Assembly (NCBI GenBank): GCA_037501455.1
Contig: CM074855.1
Span: 59,341,001 to 59,405,000 of the forward strand
DNA: 64,000 bases
Direction: 5' to 3'
DNA from: Lantana camara
Taxonomy: Eukaryota > Streptophyta > Magnoliopsida > Lamiales > Verbenaceae
The translations under genes and the position numbers were made by a program. Positions within the stretch are counted from its first letter, which is position 1. Each line of letters opens with the position of its first letter. Under the pieces are notes generated by a model, which saw nothing but the letters and a program-made list of their open reading frames with translations, ran no database searches and was not told the origin of the DNA. This document shows positions 43,722 to 55,504 of the stretch, piece by piece.

Positions 43722-45641
43722 TTGCAAAACCAGAGCTCTGGAGTCGTGTCGAGTCTGTCTAGGTCGTTCAGAATAGGAGTATGTGACTATTTGCATTCAT
43801 CTACATCTCTACGTGACTTATTTGCTTAAATTGGTGATAATTGACTTCATGATCATGAACTGAACTCCATGCATCGATATCTTCTTGATTTGTGTATTTT
43901 CAGGATGCCTCCAAGAAGGAGAGCAGAGAGGGAACAGACTCCTGATCTTAATCAACCCCCTCCACAAGCACCTCCACCTCCTCCGATGAATGCTGAGAAT
44001 ATGGTGCAGGCCCTTCTGAACCAGCTTCAGCAGAACCAAAGGAATAATCTACCATGGGAAGGACAAGGTGGGCAAGTAACTCCGGCCTTTAAGGAGTTCA
44101 GAAACAACAATCCTCCGAAGTGGTATGGAGGAGATGACATCCAAGCCGAGGAGAATTACCGGAAGAAATTGAGAAGATGTTATAAATATGGAGAGCCTGG
44201 CCATATGATCAGTACTTGTCCTCAAGTGAGAGCACCTCAGCCTCGAGTTCCTCCGTCGTTGAATGTGATGCCTCCGAGAGCACCGATCCAAGCGAGAGCC
44301 TATGCTTTGGAGGGCGAGGAAGAGAATGTAGAGGTGGATGCCAATGCCGTTGTTGAAGGTACTATCTACATTCATGGCATTCCATTGCATGCATTGTTTG
44401 ATCCGGGAGCAACGCATTCATTTATTGCTTCCCGGCTTGCTTCTACTCTTCCCTTGCCTGTTGCTTGCCTAGATGATTCCTTTATTGTTTCTTCTCCCCT
44501 TGGTGCTACTTTGTCTATGAATTATGTTTACCGAGGTTGTCCGGTGGTTGTGGAAGATCATGAGTATCCGGCAGATCTGATCAAGATGCCTATCAAGAAG
44601 TATGGGGTAATTCTGGGAATGGATTGGTTGTACCGTTACCGAGCCATGATGGATTGTTTTGCTAAGAGGGTGACTTTGGGTTCTACGGTCTTTGCGGGTC
44701 AGAGGTTGAAGACCTGCCCGTTTATTTCCTTCATGGAAGCAAGTAGACTGTTTCGGGACGGTGCGACGCGCTATGTGGCCTACCTTTTGAATAAGCCAAA
44801 GGATCAGGCCAAGCTCGAAGAGACGAAGATCATGAAGGAATTCCCCGATGTGTTTCCGGAGAACTTGGGATCTTTACCTCCGGATCGGGACGTCGAGTTT
44901 GTGATAGATCTCTATCCCGGAGCAGAACCGTATGCGAAATCTCCCTATAGGATGGCTCCAGCCGAGTTGAAGGAGTTGAAGATGCAATTGGACGAGCTCT
45001 TAGAGTGTGGTTACATTCGCCCGAGCACTTCTCCGTGGGGTGCTCCGGTCCTGTTTGTAAAGAAGAAAGACGGGACTTTGCGAATGTGTATTGACTACCG
45101 TGAGCTGAACCGGTTAACGGTTAAGAACAAATACCCGCTCCCTCACATTGAAGAGTTGTTCGACCTCCTGCAAGGTTCGAGGGTTTATTCCAAGTTGGAC
45201 TTAAGGCAAGGGTATTACCAGTTGCGTATCCGGGAGGGAGATATACCGAAGACGGGTTTCAACACGAGATATGGGCATTTTGAGTTTGTGGTCATGCCTT
45301 TTGGTCTGACCAATGCCCCAGCCGCGTTTATGGATATGATGCACAGAATATTCCGGCCTTACCTCGATAAATTCGAGGTCATCTTTATAGATGATATTCG
45401 GGTGTATTCGAGGTCCGAAGAAGAGCACGCGCGGCATTTGAGCATTGTCTTGTCTACACTTCGGGAACACAGATTGTTCGCCAAGTTCAGTAAGTGCGAG
45501 TTCTGGTTGGATCGAGTTTCCTTTTTGGGTCACTTCATTTCAGGGAATGGTATAGAAGTTGATCCGGCGAAGATCGAAACGGTGATGCTTTGGAAACCAC
45601 CGAAGAATGCCTCGGAAGTGAGAAGTTTTCTCGGGTTGGCA

Positions 45642-45644
45642 TGA
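45642..45644 (+). other. In-frame stop in D pol
   Basis: TGA follows SFLGLA, where this family usually has a glycine codon. The same frame continues with YYRRFV, so this is a point nonsense mutation and not a frameshift. Confidence 0.85.
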
Positions 45645-46492
45645 TATTATAGACGCTTTGTGAAAGATTTCTCGAAGATTGCTTCCCCGTTGACCCGGTT
45701 ACCTAAGAAAGAGGTGAAGTTTGAGTGGGATGAGGCGTATGAGAAGAGTTTCCAAACCCTTAAGGAGAGGTTGACTACTGCACCGGTTTTAACCCTACCC
45801 GAAGGTTCGGAAGGCTACTCAGTTTACACCGATGCTGCGAAGGAAGGTCTCGGTTGTGTGTTAATGCAGAATGGTAAGGTTGTAGCCTACGCCTCAAGGA
45901 AGTTAAAGGATCATGAGAAGAACTATCCCACTCATGACTTGGAACTCGCCGCAGTGGTGTTTGCTTTGATGAAATGGCGGCATTACCTTTATGGAATCAC
46001 TTTTGAAGTGTTCGCCGACCACCAGAGTCTTAAGTATCTGTTTACCCAGAAGGATTTGAACGTAAGACAGAGGAGATGGATGGAGACACTCGAGGATTAT
46101 GATTGTAAGATTCAGTACCATCTGGGTAAAGCCAATGTGGTGGCGGATGCTTTGAGTAGGAAAGTGAATGTTTCAGGTTTGGAAGCAGGTTCTAGTAGAC
46201 AGGGTTCAGTGGTTCTGGTTTCAGAGGCTCGATTGGCTAATATTTCGGTTCAGCCGGTTTTGAAGCAGAGACTGATAGAAGCTCAATCTATGGATCCAGA
46301 GATTCAGAAATTGATAGCGAAGTCAAGGATTGATCCTGAAACCGAGTTTGGATTTGATGATTCAGGATTGTTCAGGTTGAAGGCTCGGGTTTGTGTTCCG
46401 GAAGATTTTAAGCAGTTGGTACTTGATGAAGCCCACAAGTCAGCGTATGCAGTACATCCCGGTACCACCAAAATGTACAAGGATCTAAGGAC

Positions 46493-46497
46493 TTTAT
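46493..46497. other. Left target-site duplication of copia C
   Basis: TTTAT here and at 56653-56657 flank copia C exactly. Confidence 0.95.
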
Positions 46498-48446
46498 TGT
46501 TGGAAAACACGAATCAGAAAGCAGCGGAATTTAAAAATTTTTCCCAACAAAAGGATCTAGGACTCGCAATCGTGTAACCAAATTCGTAAAGATAGAAAAC
46601 TTACTTTTCTTTTATTCTTTCTTGAAGCGTTTCAAGCCACCCAAGAACGCTCTTCACGCGGCTTGATCCCCTCTCCTTGGTAAAGCTCGAATCTTCAAAC
46701 TTCTAACTTGAAGTCTCTAGAGAAAGTCCACCAACTTGATCACAATCTAACTAGTAAGGATGCTAGTTCTCTAGTTAGTGTTTGGGCTTAACCTAGGGTT
46801 TAATTTAATCTTGGAGAAAGGAAGGTGTTCAACACATGAACCAAGAATTGTCTATTAGCTCTAAAGGGGAGCTCGAGCTCCCCTATATATAGGCAAGGGA
46901 GTGCCGAAATTCCTAGTCCTTTATGGGCTAGGATTTTGGTCCCTCTCTCCTATTACTTGAGGATCAAGTATTTTCAACCTTGACTTTGAATTCTAATTCT
47001 AGTCAACTTTGAAGAGAGCTTAAAAAAATATCCAAACTATTTTTGGATAATTTTATACTTTATTTATTATAAAATAAATAACTTATTTTATCTAATTAAT
47101 TAATTCATAATTAATTAACTAGATTATTTTCTCCAAAATTAGACTTTCTTTTTAATTCAAAATTAAACCAAAGTCTATTAAATAATTAACTAATTAATTA
47201 TTTAATATATATATAATATATATATATATACACGTGTGTGACACGTGTCACAGTGACACGTGTCACTCACGTGATCCACACGTGTGAATTCACACGTGTG
47301 GAACCCTCTTGGTCCGATTAACTCGTTTAATCATTTTCAAGCCTCAACTCATGTAACCAAGTTGTTGTGTGTGACCCTCTAGGTTCTCAATTCAATTAGC
47401 AGTGACCCCAATTAATTAATTCACTAATTAATTAATCAGTCCACAGATTAAACGACCATAGTCTAGCAACAGGTGTTTAACCCCTAGCTGAATTGGAATG
47501 TTCGGATTCGACAGAACCTTTAAGTCATTGAATCATGTGAGATACAATCCTCCTACTTACTATCTCTCAACCAAGATCTAGGGCAAGGGAATAATCAGAA
47601 CCCTAATAATCCGGTCTTAAAGCTAAGTGCATTTCATATCCATTTGATCTCAATCCAAGAAACCCTTTTCTTGATGTCTTGATCTACTGCCTTGGCCAAG
47701 GACTCCATATGGCATATGAATGACTTACACAATAAGAGATCACCTTGCAAATGCAAGTGTAGGTCCTTTCTTGATTCTCATTCACTTTCATGAATCACTT
47801 GTGCAGCCCCAGCATAAGCCTTGAATCAGTTGTCTAAGGCGACACCCTTTAAAGCTTATACCTAAGACTACAGAGTTAACTCATAAAGTGACAAGGAACC
47901 TCAAGTCTAAGGATCAATTAATCACATCAATGACTCGTGAGATATTTCCTAATCTGGAAGTTTCCATTTCCTGAAATAGAAACTTCCTTTCCCATTTAGG
48001 AATGTTCTCACACGGGGCACCTCAGTGAACTTACTTATTAAAGTAAGCACCCTCATGTATCACGCACGTATCAACTATACACTTTGCACCTCCATGAAAC
48101 AAGGTGGTCCTTCTTAAGGGCGTGATCCCACAAGCAAGCCTTAGAGGAGTCAGGTTGACACTCCCACTGTCTGTAGGACTCATCGGCTTGGAGTATTTTA
48201 CTAATCATGACTTATGTGATATAGGGCTCGTTTCATGAACCATTTCACCTAAATGGTAGAGTCCTATAGTCATCAGGATTAGGGGAGTTCTCATACATGC
48301 ACAGCTAAAGTAAACGCATACCAAACAAGAGCATATAAAGAAGTGTTGCCTCAATTCGTTATTTCATTCAAAGATTGTCTGTGATTACAATAAGGAAAAG
48401 CACAAAGCGGATATACAATCGGCTTTTTAGGGCACTATTCCTAACA
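46498..48446 (-). repeat. 3' LTR of copia C
   Basis: 1949 bp with TGTTGG and CCTAACA ends in window orientation. Six CACGTG cores lie at 47231-47298. GGGGAGCTCGAGCTCCCC lies beside the TATA box near 46865-46882. Confidence 0.95.
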
Positions 48447-48460
48447 ATCTCCCACTTGCC
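48447..48460 (-). other. Polypurine tract of copia C
   Basis: The minus strand reads GGCAAGTGGGAGAT directly before the 3' LTR, the same as in element A. Confidence 0.85.
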
Positions 48461-48462
48461 CG

Positions 48463-51400
48463 TCAAAGCCATTCTAAAGCTACTCTAAGTCCCATCTTCT
48501 GAAGATGACCTTGGAAAGCTTCTCGACTAAGGGGTTTAGTAAGTGGATCTGCCACGTTCTCTGCTGATGTGACCCTCTCAATTAGCACATCTCCTCTTTT
48601 GATAATATCACGGATTAGGTGATACTTCCTCATAATGTGCTTGGTCCGTTGGTGAGATCTTGGTTCTCTTGCTTGAGCAACCGCCCCAGTGTTGTCACAA
48701 AACACAGTAATGGGGTCTTTCATGCTAGGAACAACATTCAATTCTTGAATGAAGTTTCTAATCCAAACACCTTCCTTAGCTGCATCATTTGCAGCTAAGT
48801 ATTCGGCCTCAGTGGTCGAATCAGCAGTGGTAGTTTGCTTGGAACTCTTCCAACTCACTGCTCCGCCGTTTAGGCAGAAAATGTATCCTGACATTGACTT
48901 AAAATCATCTAAGTCAGATGCAAAGCTTGCATCGCAGTATCCTTCGATAGTAAGATCTTTCTGACCTCCGTAAACTAAGAATAAATCTTTAGTACTTTTC
49001 AAGTACTTAAGAATATTCTTCACGGCAGCCCAGTGACCATCTCCAGGGTCAGATTGGAAACGACTTGTTACAGTAAGTGCATAAGCCACATCCGGTCGAG
49101 TACATAACATTGCATACATTATGCTACCTATTGCTGATGCATAAGGTGTATGAGTCATTCTTTCCTTCTCAAGGTTAGTCTTAGGACACATCTTCTTTGA
49201 AAGACATGTTCCTACACTCATAGGAAGGTTCTTAACCTTTGCTGACTCCATATTGAATCTCTTCAATACTTTGTCAATGTACATCGACTGTGATAGTCCT
49301 ATTAACCTTCTAGATCTATCTCTATAGATTTTAATTCCAAGGATATAGGACGCATCACCAAGATCTTTCATCTCGAATTGGTTCGATAACCATAACTTAG
49401 TCACTTTCATGTCATCCTTCGAATTCCCAATAAGAAGGATGTCATCAACATAAAGTACTAAGAATTGCACTGAGGTCTCCAATTCCTTTCTATACACACA
49501 TGACTCATTCGAAATTTGGATGAAGCCAAACGCTTTGACCGATTCATCAAATCGAATGTTCCAATTCCTAGAAGCCTGTTTCAATCCATAGATTGACCTT
49601 TGGAGTTTGCAAACCTTTTGCTCACTCCCACTGAATGTGAAACCTATGGGTTGCTCCATATAAATGTCTTTGTCAATGTCACCATTGAGAAAGGCAGTTT
49701 TCACATCCATTTGCCATATCTCATAGTCATAATATGCAGCAATGGCAAGCATGATTCGAATGGACTTTTGCATTGCAACTGGTGAAAAGGTTTCGTCAAA
49801 GTCCACGCCGGGTCTCTGAGTGAATCCTTTTGCAACCAGTCTTGCTTTGTAGGCTGCAATGCTTCCATCAACTCCAAGCTTTCTCTTAAAGATCCATTTG
49901 CAACCTATGGGTTTGACCCCATCAGGCAAATCTACCAAGGTCCAAACTTGGTTGGAGTTCATGGAATCCATTTCGGATTTCATGGCTTCTATCCACTGTT
50001 CAGAGTCAGAATCTGAAAGTGCCTCCTTATATGTCAAAGGATCATTATCCTTTTGAGAGATTTCATGGAAGAATCCATACCATCTCTCCGGCTGTCTAGG
50101 AGTACGTTCAGAACGCCTTAGAGGAGGATTTACATGTGTATCGAAATTCGTGATTGGTTGTAGTTGATCAGAGTGGGACGTTTCTTCAGTGGGTGGTATG
50201 GGGTCACTTTGTACTTCTTCTAATTCTATGATCTTGCCTTTCTTTTCTTTAAGGAACGGTTCCTCAAGAAAAGTGGCATTTCTGGAAACAAACACCTTTT
50301 GTTCAGATTGATCATAGAAGTAGTATCCTATGGATTCCTTAGGATAACCTACAAAGTAGCATAAGTTAGAACGAGATTCTAACTTATCTCCCACTGTCCT
50401 CTTCACGTAAGCAGGACAACCCCAAATTCTTAAGTAAGAATAACTAGGGATTTTACCATGCCACATTTCATAGGGCGTTTTAGGGACTGACTTAGAGGGA
50501 ACAAGATTCAAAATCTTTGCTGCACTTTCTAGGGCATAACCCCAGAAAGAAGGCGGTAAGTCAGTGAAACTCATCATGGAACGAACCATATCAAGTAGGG
50601 TTCGATTCCTTCTCTCAGAAACTCCATTAAGCTGAGGAGTTCCCGGAGGAGTCCACTGAGAGATAATCCCATTACCTTTGAGATGATTAAGGAATTCTTC
50701 ACTAAGATATTCGCCTCCTCGATCAGATCGAAGTGCTTTGATCTTGTGACCAGTTTGGTTCTCAACCTCCTTTTGAAATTCTAAGAATTTCTCAAAAGCT
50801 TCAGATTTATACTTCATTAAGTATACATAACCATACCGACTAAAGTCGTCAGTGAAGGTTATGAAATACTGATGATTGTTTCTTGTGCTTACACTAAGCG
50901 GTCCACAAACATCAGTATGGATCAAATCCAGAACCTTAGAGGCACGTTCCACAGTTCCTTTAAAAGGAACTTTGGACATTTTTCCTTTGAGACAGGATTC
51001 GCAAGAAGTTAACTCTTTGAGATCATTTTCAGAGAATGATCCTAAAGTGTTTATCTTGCTAATTCTGTTCTTGGAAATGTGTCCTAATCTAGCGTGCCAT
51101 AAGGGAGCTGAAACTTTGTCATCTCTCTTACGCTTTGTTTCTCGTTGTATATTCATAATATTGATATTTTGAGTTAGGTAAAGTCCATTACTTAGAGTAC
51201 CGATATGAACGGAAGAGTTGTTCCGTTTGATAAAGTATTTACCATTCTTAATATAAGTTTCATAACCTTCGCAATCTAATATTGGAACTGAAATTATATT
51301 ACGAATAATGCTCGGTACATAAAGGACTTTGTTTAATACTAACTCAAAACTACCTAAATCTAATCTAATTGTGCCTAAAGCTCGAGCTTCAACGTTTGAG

Positions 51401-52383
51401 CCATCGCCGATCTTCAAGACACATTCTCCTTCTTTGAGTTGTTGGACTTCACTTAGCATCTGTACATCATTACAGATATGAGTTCCACAACCGGTATCAA
51501 GTACCCAAGAACTAGAATTAATAGAAAGATTTACTTCAACGAGAAAGATACCTTTCTTTAGAGTAGCCTTGTACTCTGGGCAGTTTCTCCTCCAATGTCC
51601 CGCTTTGCCACAATGGAAGCAAACATCCTCTTTCTGATCACGCTTCTTCTTTTGGGCCTTCCCCTTCGAAATGCCACCAGTGGGCCTAAGGGGTTTCTTC
51701 TTCTTCTTTTGGGCTTTCTTGCCCTTACCTTTAGAAGGCCCAGAAGAGGAAGATGGAGCATTCACCATCAAAACCTTATTGTCCTTCTTGATCGTGCTTT
51801 CAGCAGTCACAAGCTGACTAATCAGCTCAGCTACAGTAGCACCAGCATGATTCATGTTGAAGTTAAGGACAAATGGGTTGAATGATGGTGGGAGCGAAGC
51901 TAGCAACAGATCCACTGAAAGCTCATCTTTCAGCGGCATGTCCATGGAGGCAAGTTTCTCAGTAAGGGCAAGAAACTTGAGTCCATATTCATGGACACTT
52001 GAACCTTCCCTCATTCTCAAGTGGAATAATTCCTTTGAAGTGTTATACCTTGTAACACGTTCATGAGGGCGGTAAAGTTGCTCTAAGTGGTCGTAAATCT
52101 CCCAAGCAAATTCCATGGCCTCATGTTGTCTTTGCAAGTCCGGAGACATGTTAGCCAACATAAGACAACGGGCTTGGAGATTATCATCCTTCCACTTCTG
52201 AATCGCGTCCCGCTCGGCCCGAGTGGGAGCCTCCCCTTCAGGAGTAGGCTCCCCTTCGAAGAGAACATAAGTTCTCTTCTCAGAATCTAAAATGATTTTT
52301 AGATTCCTCAGCCAATCAGAATAGTTGGGACCAGTCAACTTGTTTGACTCGAGGATCGATACAAGAGGGTTTTTGGTTGCCAT
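48463..52383 (-). CDS. gag-pol: copia gag-pol polyprotein (element C)
   Basis: This intact 1306-residue frame encodes Gag, protease, integrase, RT and RNase H in Ty1/copia order. Numbering matches the copy at 17219-21127: knuckle CFHCGKAGHWRRNC 255-268, protease LDTGCG 295-300, integrase H430, H435, C461, C464 and D491, D554, E590, RT YVDD 978-981, RNase H D1151, E1194, D1230. The places where the other copy deviates carry the usual residues here: W890, G1016, C1229. It ends four residues later (LEWL) because TTA replaces the TGA of copy A. The stop is 16 bases from the LTR, next to the PPT. With near-identical LTRs this is the best candidate in the window for an active protein source. The start is the first ATG, after a 2.3-kb leader without good upstream frames. 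Confidence 0.98.
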   Translation of the reverse strand: MATKNPLVSILESNKLTGPNYSDWLRNLKIILDSEKRTYVLFEGEPTPEGEAPTRAERDAIQKWKDDNLQARCLMLANMSPDLQRQHEAMEFAWEIYDHLEQLYRPHERVTRYNTSKELFHLRMREGSSVHEYGLKFLALTEKLASMDMPLKDELSVDLLLASLPPSFNPFVLNFNMNHAGATVAELISQLVTAESTIKKDNKVLMVNAPSSSSGPSKGKGKKAQKKKKKPLRPTGGISKGKAQKKKRDQKEDVCFHCGKAGHWRRNCPEYKATLKKGIFLVEVNLSINSSSWVLDTGCGTHICNDVQMLSEVQQLKEGECVLKIGDGSNVEARALGTIRLDLGSFELVLNKVLYVPSIIRNIISVPILDCEGYETYIKNGKYFIKRNNSSVHIGTLSNGLYLTQNINIMNIQRETKRKRDDKVSAPLWHARLGHISKNRISKINTLGSFSENDLKELTSCESCLKGKMSKVPFKGTVERASKVLDLIHTDVCGPLSVSTRNNHQYFITFTDDFSRYGYVYLMKYKSEAFEKFLEFQKEVENQTGHKIKALRSDRGGEYLSEEFLNHLKGNGIISQWTPPGTPQLNGVSERRNRTLLDMVRSMMSFTDLPPSFWGYALESAAKILNLVPSKSVPKTPYEMWHGKIPSYSYLRIWGCPAYVKRTVGDKLESRSNLCYFVGYPKESIGYYFYDQSEQKVFVSRNATFLEEPFLKEKKGKIIELEEVQSDPIPPTEETSHSDQLQPITNFDTHVNPPLRRSERTPRQPERWYGFFHEISQKDNDPLTYKEALSDSDSEQWIEAMKSEMDSMNSNQVWTLVDLPDGVKPIGCKWIFKRKLGVDGSIAAYKARLVAKGFTQRPGVDFDETFSPVAMQKSIRIMLAIAAYYDYEIWQMDVKTAFLNGDIDKDIYMEQPIGFTFSGSEQKVCKLQRSIYGLKQASRNWNIRFDESVKAFGFIQISNESCVYRKELETSVQFLVLYVDDILLIGNSKDDMKVTKLWLSNQFEMKDLGDASYILGIKIYRDRSRRLIGLSQSMYIDKVLKRFNMESAKVKNLPMSVGTCLSKKMCPKTNLEKERMTHTPYASAIGSIMYAMLCTRPDVAYALTVTSRFQSDPGDGHWAAVKNILKYLKSTKDLFLVYGGQKDLTIEGYCDASFASDLDDFKSMSGYIFCLNGGAVSWKSSKQTTTADSTTEAEYLAANDAAKEGVWIRNFIQELNVVPSMKDPITVFCDNTGAVAQAREPRSHQRTKHIMRKYHLIRDIIKRGDVLIERVTSAENVADPLTKPLSREAFQGHLQKMGLRVALEWL

Positions 52384-52589
52384 TTCAAAACACGTAGAGA
52401 ATCACAGAATCTACGACCTAAATGGTGAAACAGAGAACTAGTGAGCATGCTGAATTATAACGATATACAAAAGATAAGGTCTTTAATCTATTGTAGCTCC
52501 CACTGTTTTTCAAAGATCTAGAATTCCCAAAGATCTAAGAGGAACACGTTTCCCAATGGGTACTAAGATCCTAGGCATTTTACCTCGAA

Positions 52590-52909
52590 CCCACGACTCG
52601 CGGACATTCTAAGTAAGAACCCTAGGTAGGTACAACTTACCAATTCTAACACCTTTAGAACTCTCAGTAATTGTTTTTGCATCACCTATCTTTCAATATG
52701 GACCCACGACTCGTGCGACATCCATATTTACTTAGGTGTTAAGCTAGACCCATCAATCATAAGATCATGACCAAAACTTAGTTCGAACGACCCACGACTC
52801 GCGGACATCGCCCTTGCCAAAATTGACCACGAAATATTGATCATTTAAAATGATCAATTAGGTAACTAAGAACTAGTAAGCTCCACTAGCTATCCCACGA
52901 CTCGCGGAC
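52590..52909 (-). repeat. Four dispersed copies of the 16-nt leader motif (C)
   Basis: In window orientation CCCACGACTCGCGGAC occurs at 52590-52605, 52791-52806 and 52894-52909. The variant CCCACGACTCGTGCGAC is at 52703-52719. Confidence 0.9.
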
Positions 52910-54238
52910 AATAACTAGCTTTACTTACTAAACTTAAAACCTATTGATGGAATGCTAGGAATTTAATTCAAAACTTGCATCTCGAATTAAACACCTATTT
53001 GTTCGAAATTAGCTTAATATTTAATGGGAATTTTCGAATCAACCGGAGAGTTGTCCGGTTCGACCTCACCAACATATATGTTATCCAATTTTATTAGTCT
53101 TGATTAATGCAAGTACACTTAAATGCATTTCAAACAAGCACATAAACAGATAACATGTCCTAGCATGATACTAACATGTAATGATCATGGGTTCTACCTA
53201 TCTTATGCGTGATATGTGGGAGCCACTCCACAATCACAAGTTCTAACATACATGCCACATAAACAGTTCAAATCACATAAGGGAAAGCGGTAACAAAATA
53301 CGAGCCCTATCTCTATTACATTTAACAATTGAGATTCCCCTCCCTAACATTTTGAGGGGTCTTCACTTATGGCCTCCTTGTTACTTGAATGTGGTCCATC
53401 TTACTCCATGGGTGCATTGTCTCCAAAATGAAAATAAAAACCTCACCACCTATCTCTACTCTCAAATTACAATAAAAAGAAAAAGACATAAAGTAATAAG
53501 GCTCAATCTTCATATTGGCCTTAGACAATTACACGGGGCATACCCCGGCCTCAAAAACAGTAATATGGAAAGCCACATAATAAATCACATAACAGTACGC
53601 ACATAAGTGAGGCTCCAACCTCAATTGAAAAACGCAACTATAGGGCTCCAACCCCAATTGAAACCATTCATGTGCATAAATTAAAACCATACATAGATCT
53701 AAACCCATGATCACCTAACATGCTTTTGCGAGAATTTAAATTTAGCCAATAAATTAAAATTCTCGTTTCAAGTCCTAATGACTCAAAACACGACTTAGAT
53801 GCAATTCTTGTTCAAGAGCCTTTTCAATAAAACCCGAAAAACATTAAACTAATAAAATTCCAATTAATTTCCAAAATTAATAATTTTATTCTTTCATTAT
53901 TTTCAGAAAATAATATTCATAATTTTTCCAAAAAACCAAATCGCTTTAATTTCTCAAAAATCCCAATTTAATCAAAATTTTAAAATAATTTTATTTTACC
54001 AAAACTGATTTTAAAAGATAAAATTAAAATAAAATTAAATCGGGATTTTTCGGACCGAAAAACACGAAACACGAAAACACGAATGCACGGGCCCGGCATG
54101 ACGCGGGATCGCCCGCCCGCCGTGCAGGAGCGCGCGCTAGGCGCGCGCCAGCGCTGCGCACAGCCGGCAGCGATTGCCGCCAGAGTGCGCGCGCCAGGCG
54201 CGCCCTTGCGCGCAGATGTGCGGCGCGGGCAGGCAGTC

Positions 54239-54365
54239 CCGCCCATCCCTGGGCGGGCGCTCCCGCGCGGTTGCGGGAGGAGCAGGCGGCTGTCCCGCAC
54301 GGTTGCGGGACAGGCGAGCAGGGCGCCTAGGCGGGCGGGGAGGCCTCCCGCGCGGATGCGGGAGG
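54239..54365 (-). other. GC-rich hairpin cluster in leader of copia C
   Basis: CCGCCC-ATCCCT-GGGCGG (54239-54257), CTCCCGC-GCGGTT-GCGGGAG (54260-54279), TGTCCCGC-ACGGTT-GCGGGACA (54291-54312) and CCTCCCGC-GCGGAT-GCGGGAGG (54344-54365). They correspond in order to those of copia A. Confidence 0.7.
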
Positions 54366-54681
54366 GCTGGGCGGCGGTAATGGGGTTTGGGCGTGCGACG
54401 TGCTAGCACGCCCAATCCCATTCTTTTCGTGTCCCGTTTCGTATTTCCGGGTTTCTCCAAAACCCGTTTCAATCCAAAATTAAAAAATTCGATTTAAACA
54501 AATTTCAACTAAAACAATTTTTCAAAAACACGATTTGAGAAAACAGTTTTAGAAATTCAGGAAAAATTACAGTTTCGTAATTCAGGCTTTCTAAAAGAAC
54601 TCATGAATACCTAATTCGCATCTAAGCCTAAGAATTTCTACCAAATTCAGAATAATTGAGACGAATCAGAAACACGATTAA

Positions 54682-54700
54682 CGAGGTGGCTCTGATACCA
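54682..54700 (-). other. Primer-binding site of copia C
   Basis: The minus strand reads TGGTATCAGAGCCACCTCG, two bases from the 5' LTR, identical to element A. Confidence 0.92.
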
Positions 54701-55070
54701 CTTGTTGGAAAACACGAATCAGAAAGCAGCGGAATTTAAAAATTTTTCCCAACAAAAGGATCTAGGACTCGCAATCGTGTAACCAAATTCGTAAAGATAG
54801 AAAACTTACTTTTCTTTTATTCTTTCTTGAAGCGTTTCAAGCCACCCAAGAACGCTCTTCACGCGGCTTGATCCCCTCTCCTTGGTAAAGCTCGAATCTT
54901 CAAACTTCTAACTTGAAGTCTCTAGAGAAAGTCCACCAACTTGATCACAATCTAACTAGTAAGGATGCTAGTTCTCTAGTTAGTGTTTGGGCTTAACCTA
55001 GGGTTTAATTTAATCTTGGAGAAAGGAAGGTGTTCAACACATGAACCAAGAATTGTCTATTAGCTCTAAA

Positions 55071-55097
55071 GGGGAGCTCGAGCTCCCCTATATATAG
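55071..55097 (-). promoter_or_regulatory. TATA box and adjoining palindrome (C 5' LTR)
   Basis: The minus strand reads CTATATATAG (55097-55088), followed by the 18-bp palindrome GGGGAGCTCGAGCTCCCC (55088-55071). The palindrome would lie between the TATA box and the expected start of transcription. Confidence 0.65.
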
Positions 55098-55436
55098 GCA
55101 AGGGAGTGCCGAAATTCCTAGTCCTTTATGGGCTAGGATTTTGGTCCCTCTCTCCTATTACTTGAGGATCAAGTATTTTCAACCTTGACTTTGAATTCTA
55201 ATTCTAGTCAACTTTGAAGAGAGCTTAAAAAAAATATCCAAACTATTTTTGGATAATTTTATACTTTATTTATTATAAAATAAATAACTTATTTTATCTA
55301 ATTAATTAATTCATAATTAATTAACTAGATTATTTTCTCCAAAATTAGACTTTCTTTTTAATTCAAAATTAAACCAAAGTCTATTAAATAATTAACTAAT
55401 TAATTATTTAATATATATATAATATATATATATATA

Positions 55437-55504
55437 CACGTGTGTGACACGTGTCACAGTGACACGTGTCACTCACGTGATCCACACGTGTGAATTCACA
55501 CGTG
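55437..55504. promoter_or_regulatory. G-box array, six CACGTG cores (C 5' LTR)
   Basis: Six CACGTG cores within 68 bp, next to a TA-rich tract and about 340 bp upstream of the TATA box on the coding strand. Confidence 0.7.

Larger units (their letters stand above)
43905..46497 (+). pseudogene. gag-pol: gypsy gag-pol relic of D, 5' part (gag, PR, RT, RNase H, start of IN)
   Basis: The start is taken at 43905 ([11 protein letters not shown]), not at the upstream in-frame ATG 43869, because plant gypsy Gag proteins often start this way and an acceptor-like CAG ends just before it. In the numbering from 43869, most of Gag is missing between about residues 90 and 100. The zinc knuckle has lost one cysteine ([10 protein letters not shown]107). 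The protease motif is DPGATHS (178-184), with P where S is usual. RT keeps D444 and FIDD at 506-509. An in-frame TGA at 45642-45644 interrupts the end of RT. After it the frame continues through RNase H (YTDA, ELAA, ADHQSL) to the HHCC region of integrase, where copia C is inserted. Not expected to be functional. Confidence 0.93.
52384..54681 (-). other. Untranslated leader of copia C
   Basis: It has the same plan as in copia A: four-fold motif near gag, AT-rich middle, GC-rich hairpin island near the PBS. The island's primary sequence differs from A's more than the rest of the leader does. Frames of about 105-111 codons in the island (53980-54472) overlap on opposite strands and are composition artefacts. 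Confidence 0.8.

Noticed and set aside
43869..43904. Upstream in-frame ATG for D gag
   Set aside because: The following residues do not look like Gag, and an acceptor-like CAG precedes the second ATG at 43905, which begins the usual MPPRR-type start.
45642..45644. Programmed readthrough of TGA in D pol
   Set aside because: The stop lies inside the conserved RT end, not at the gag-pol border, and a second stop (57287) plus other damage point to decay.
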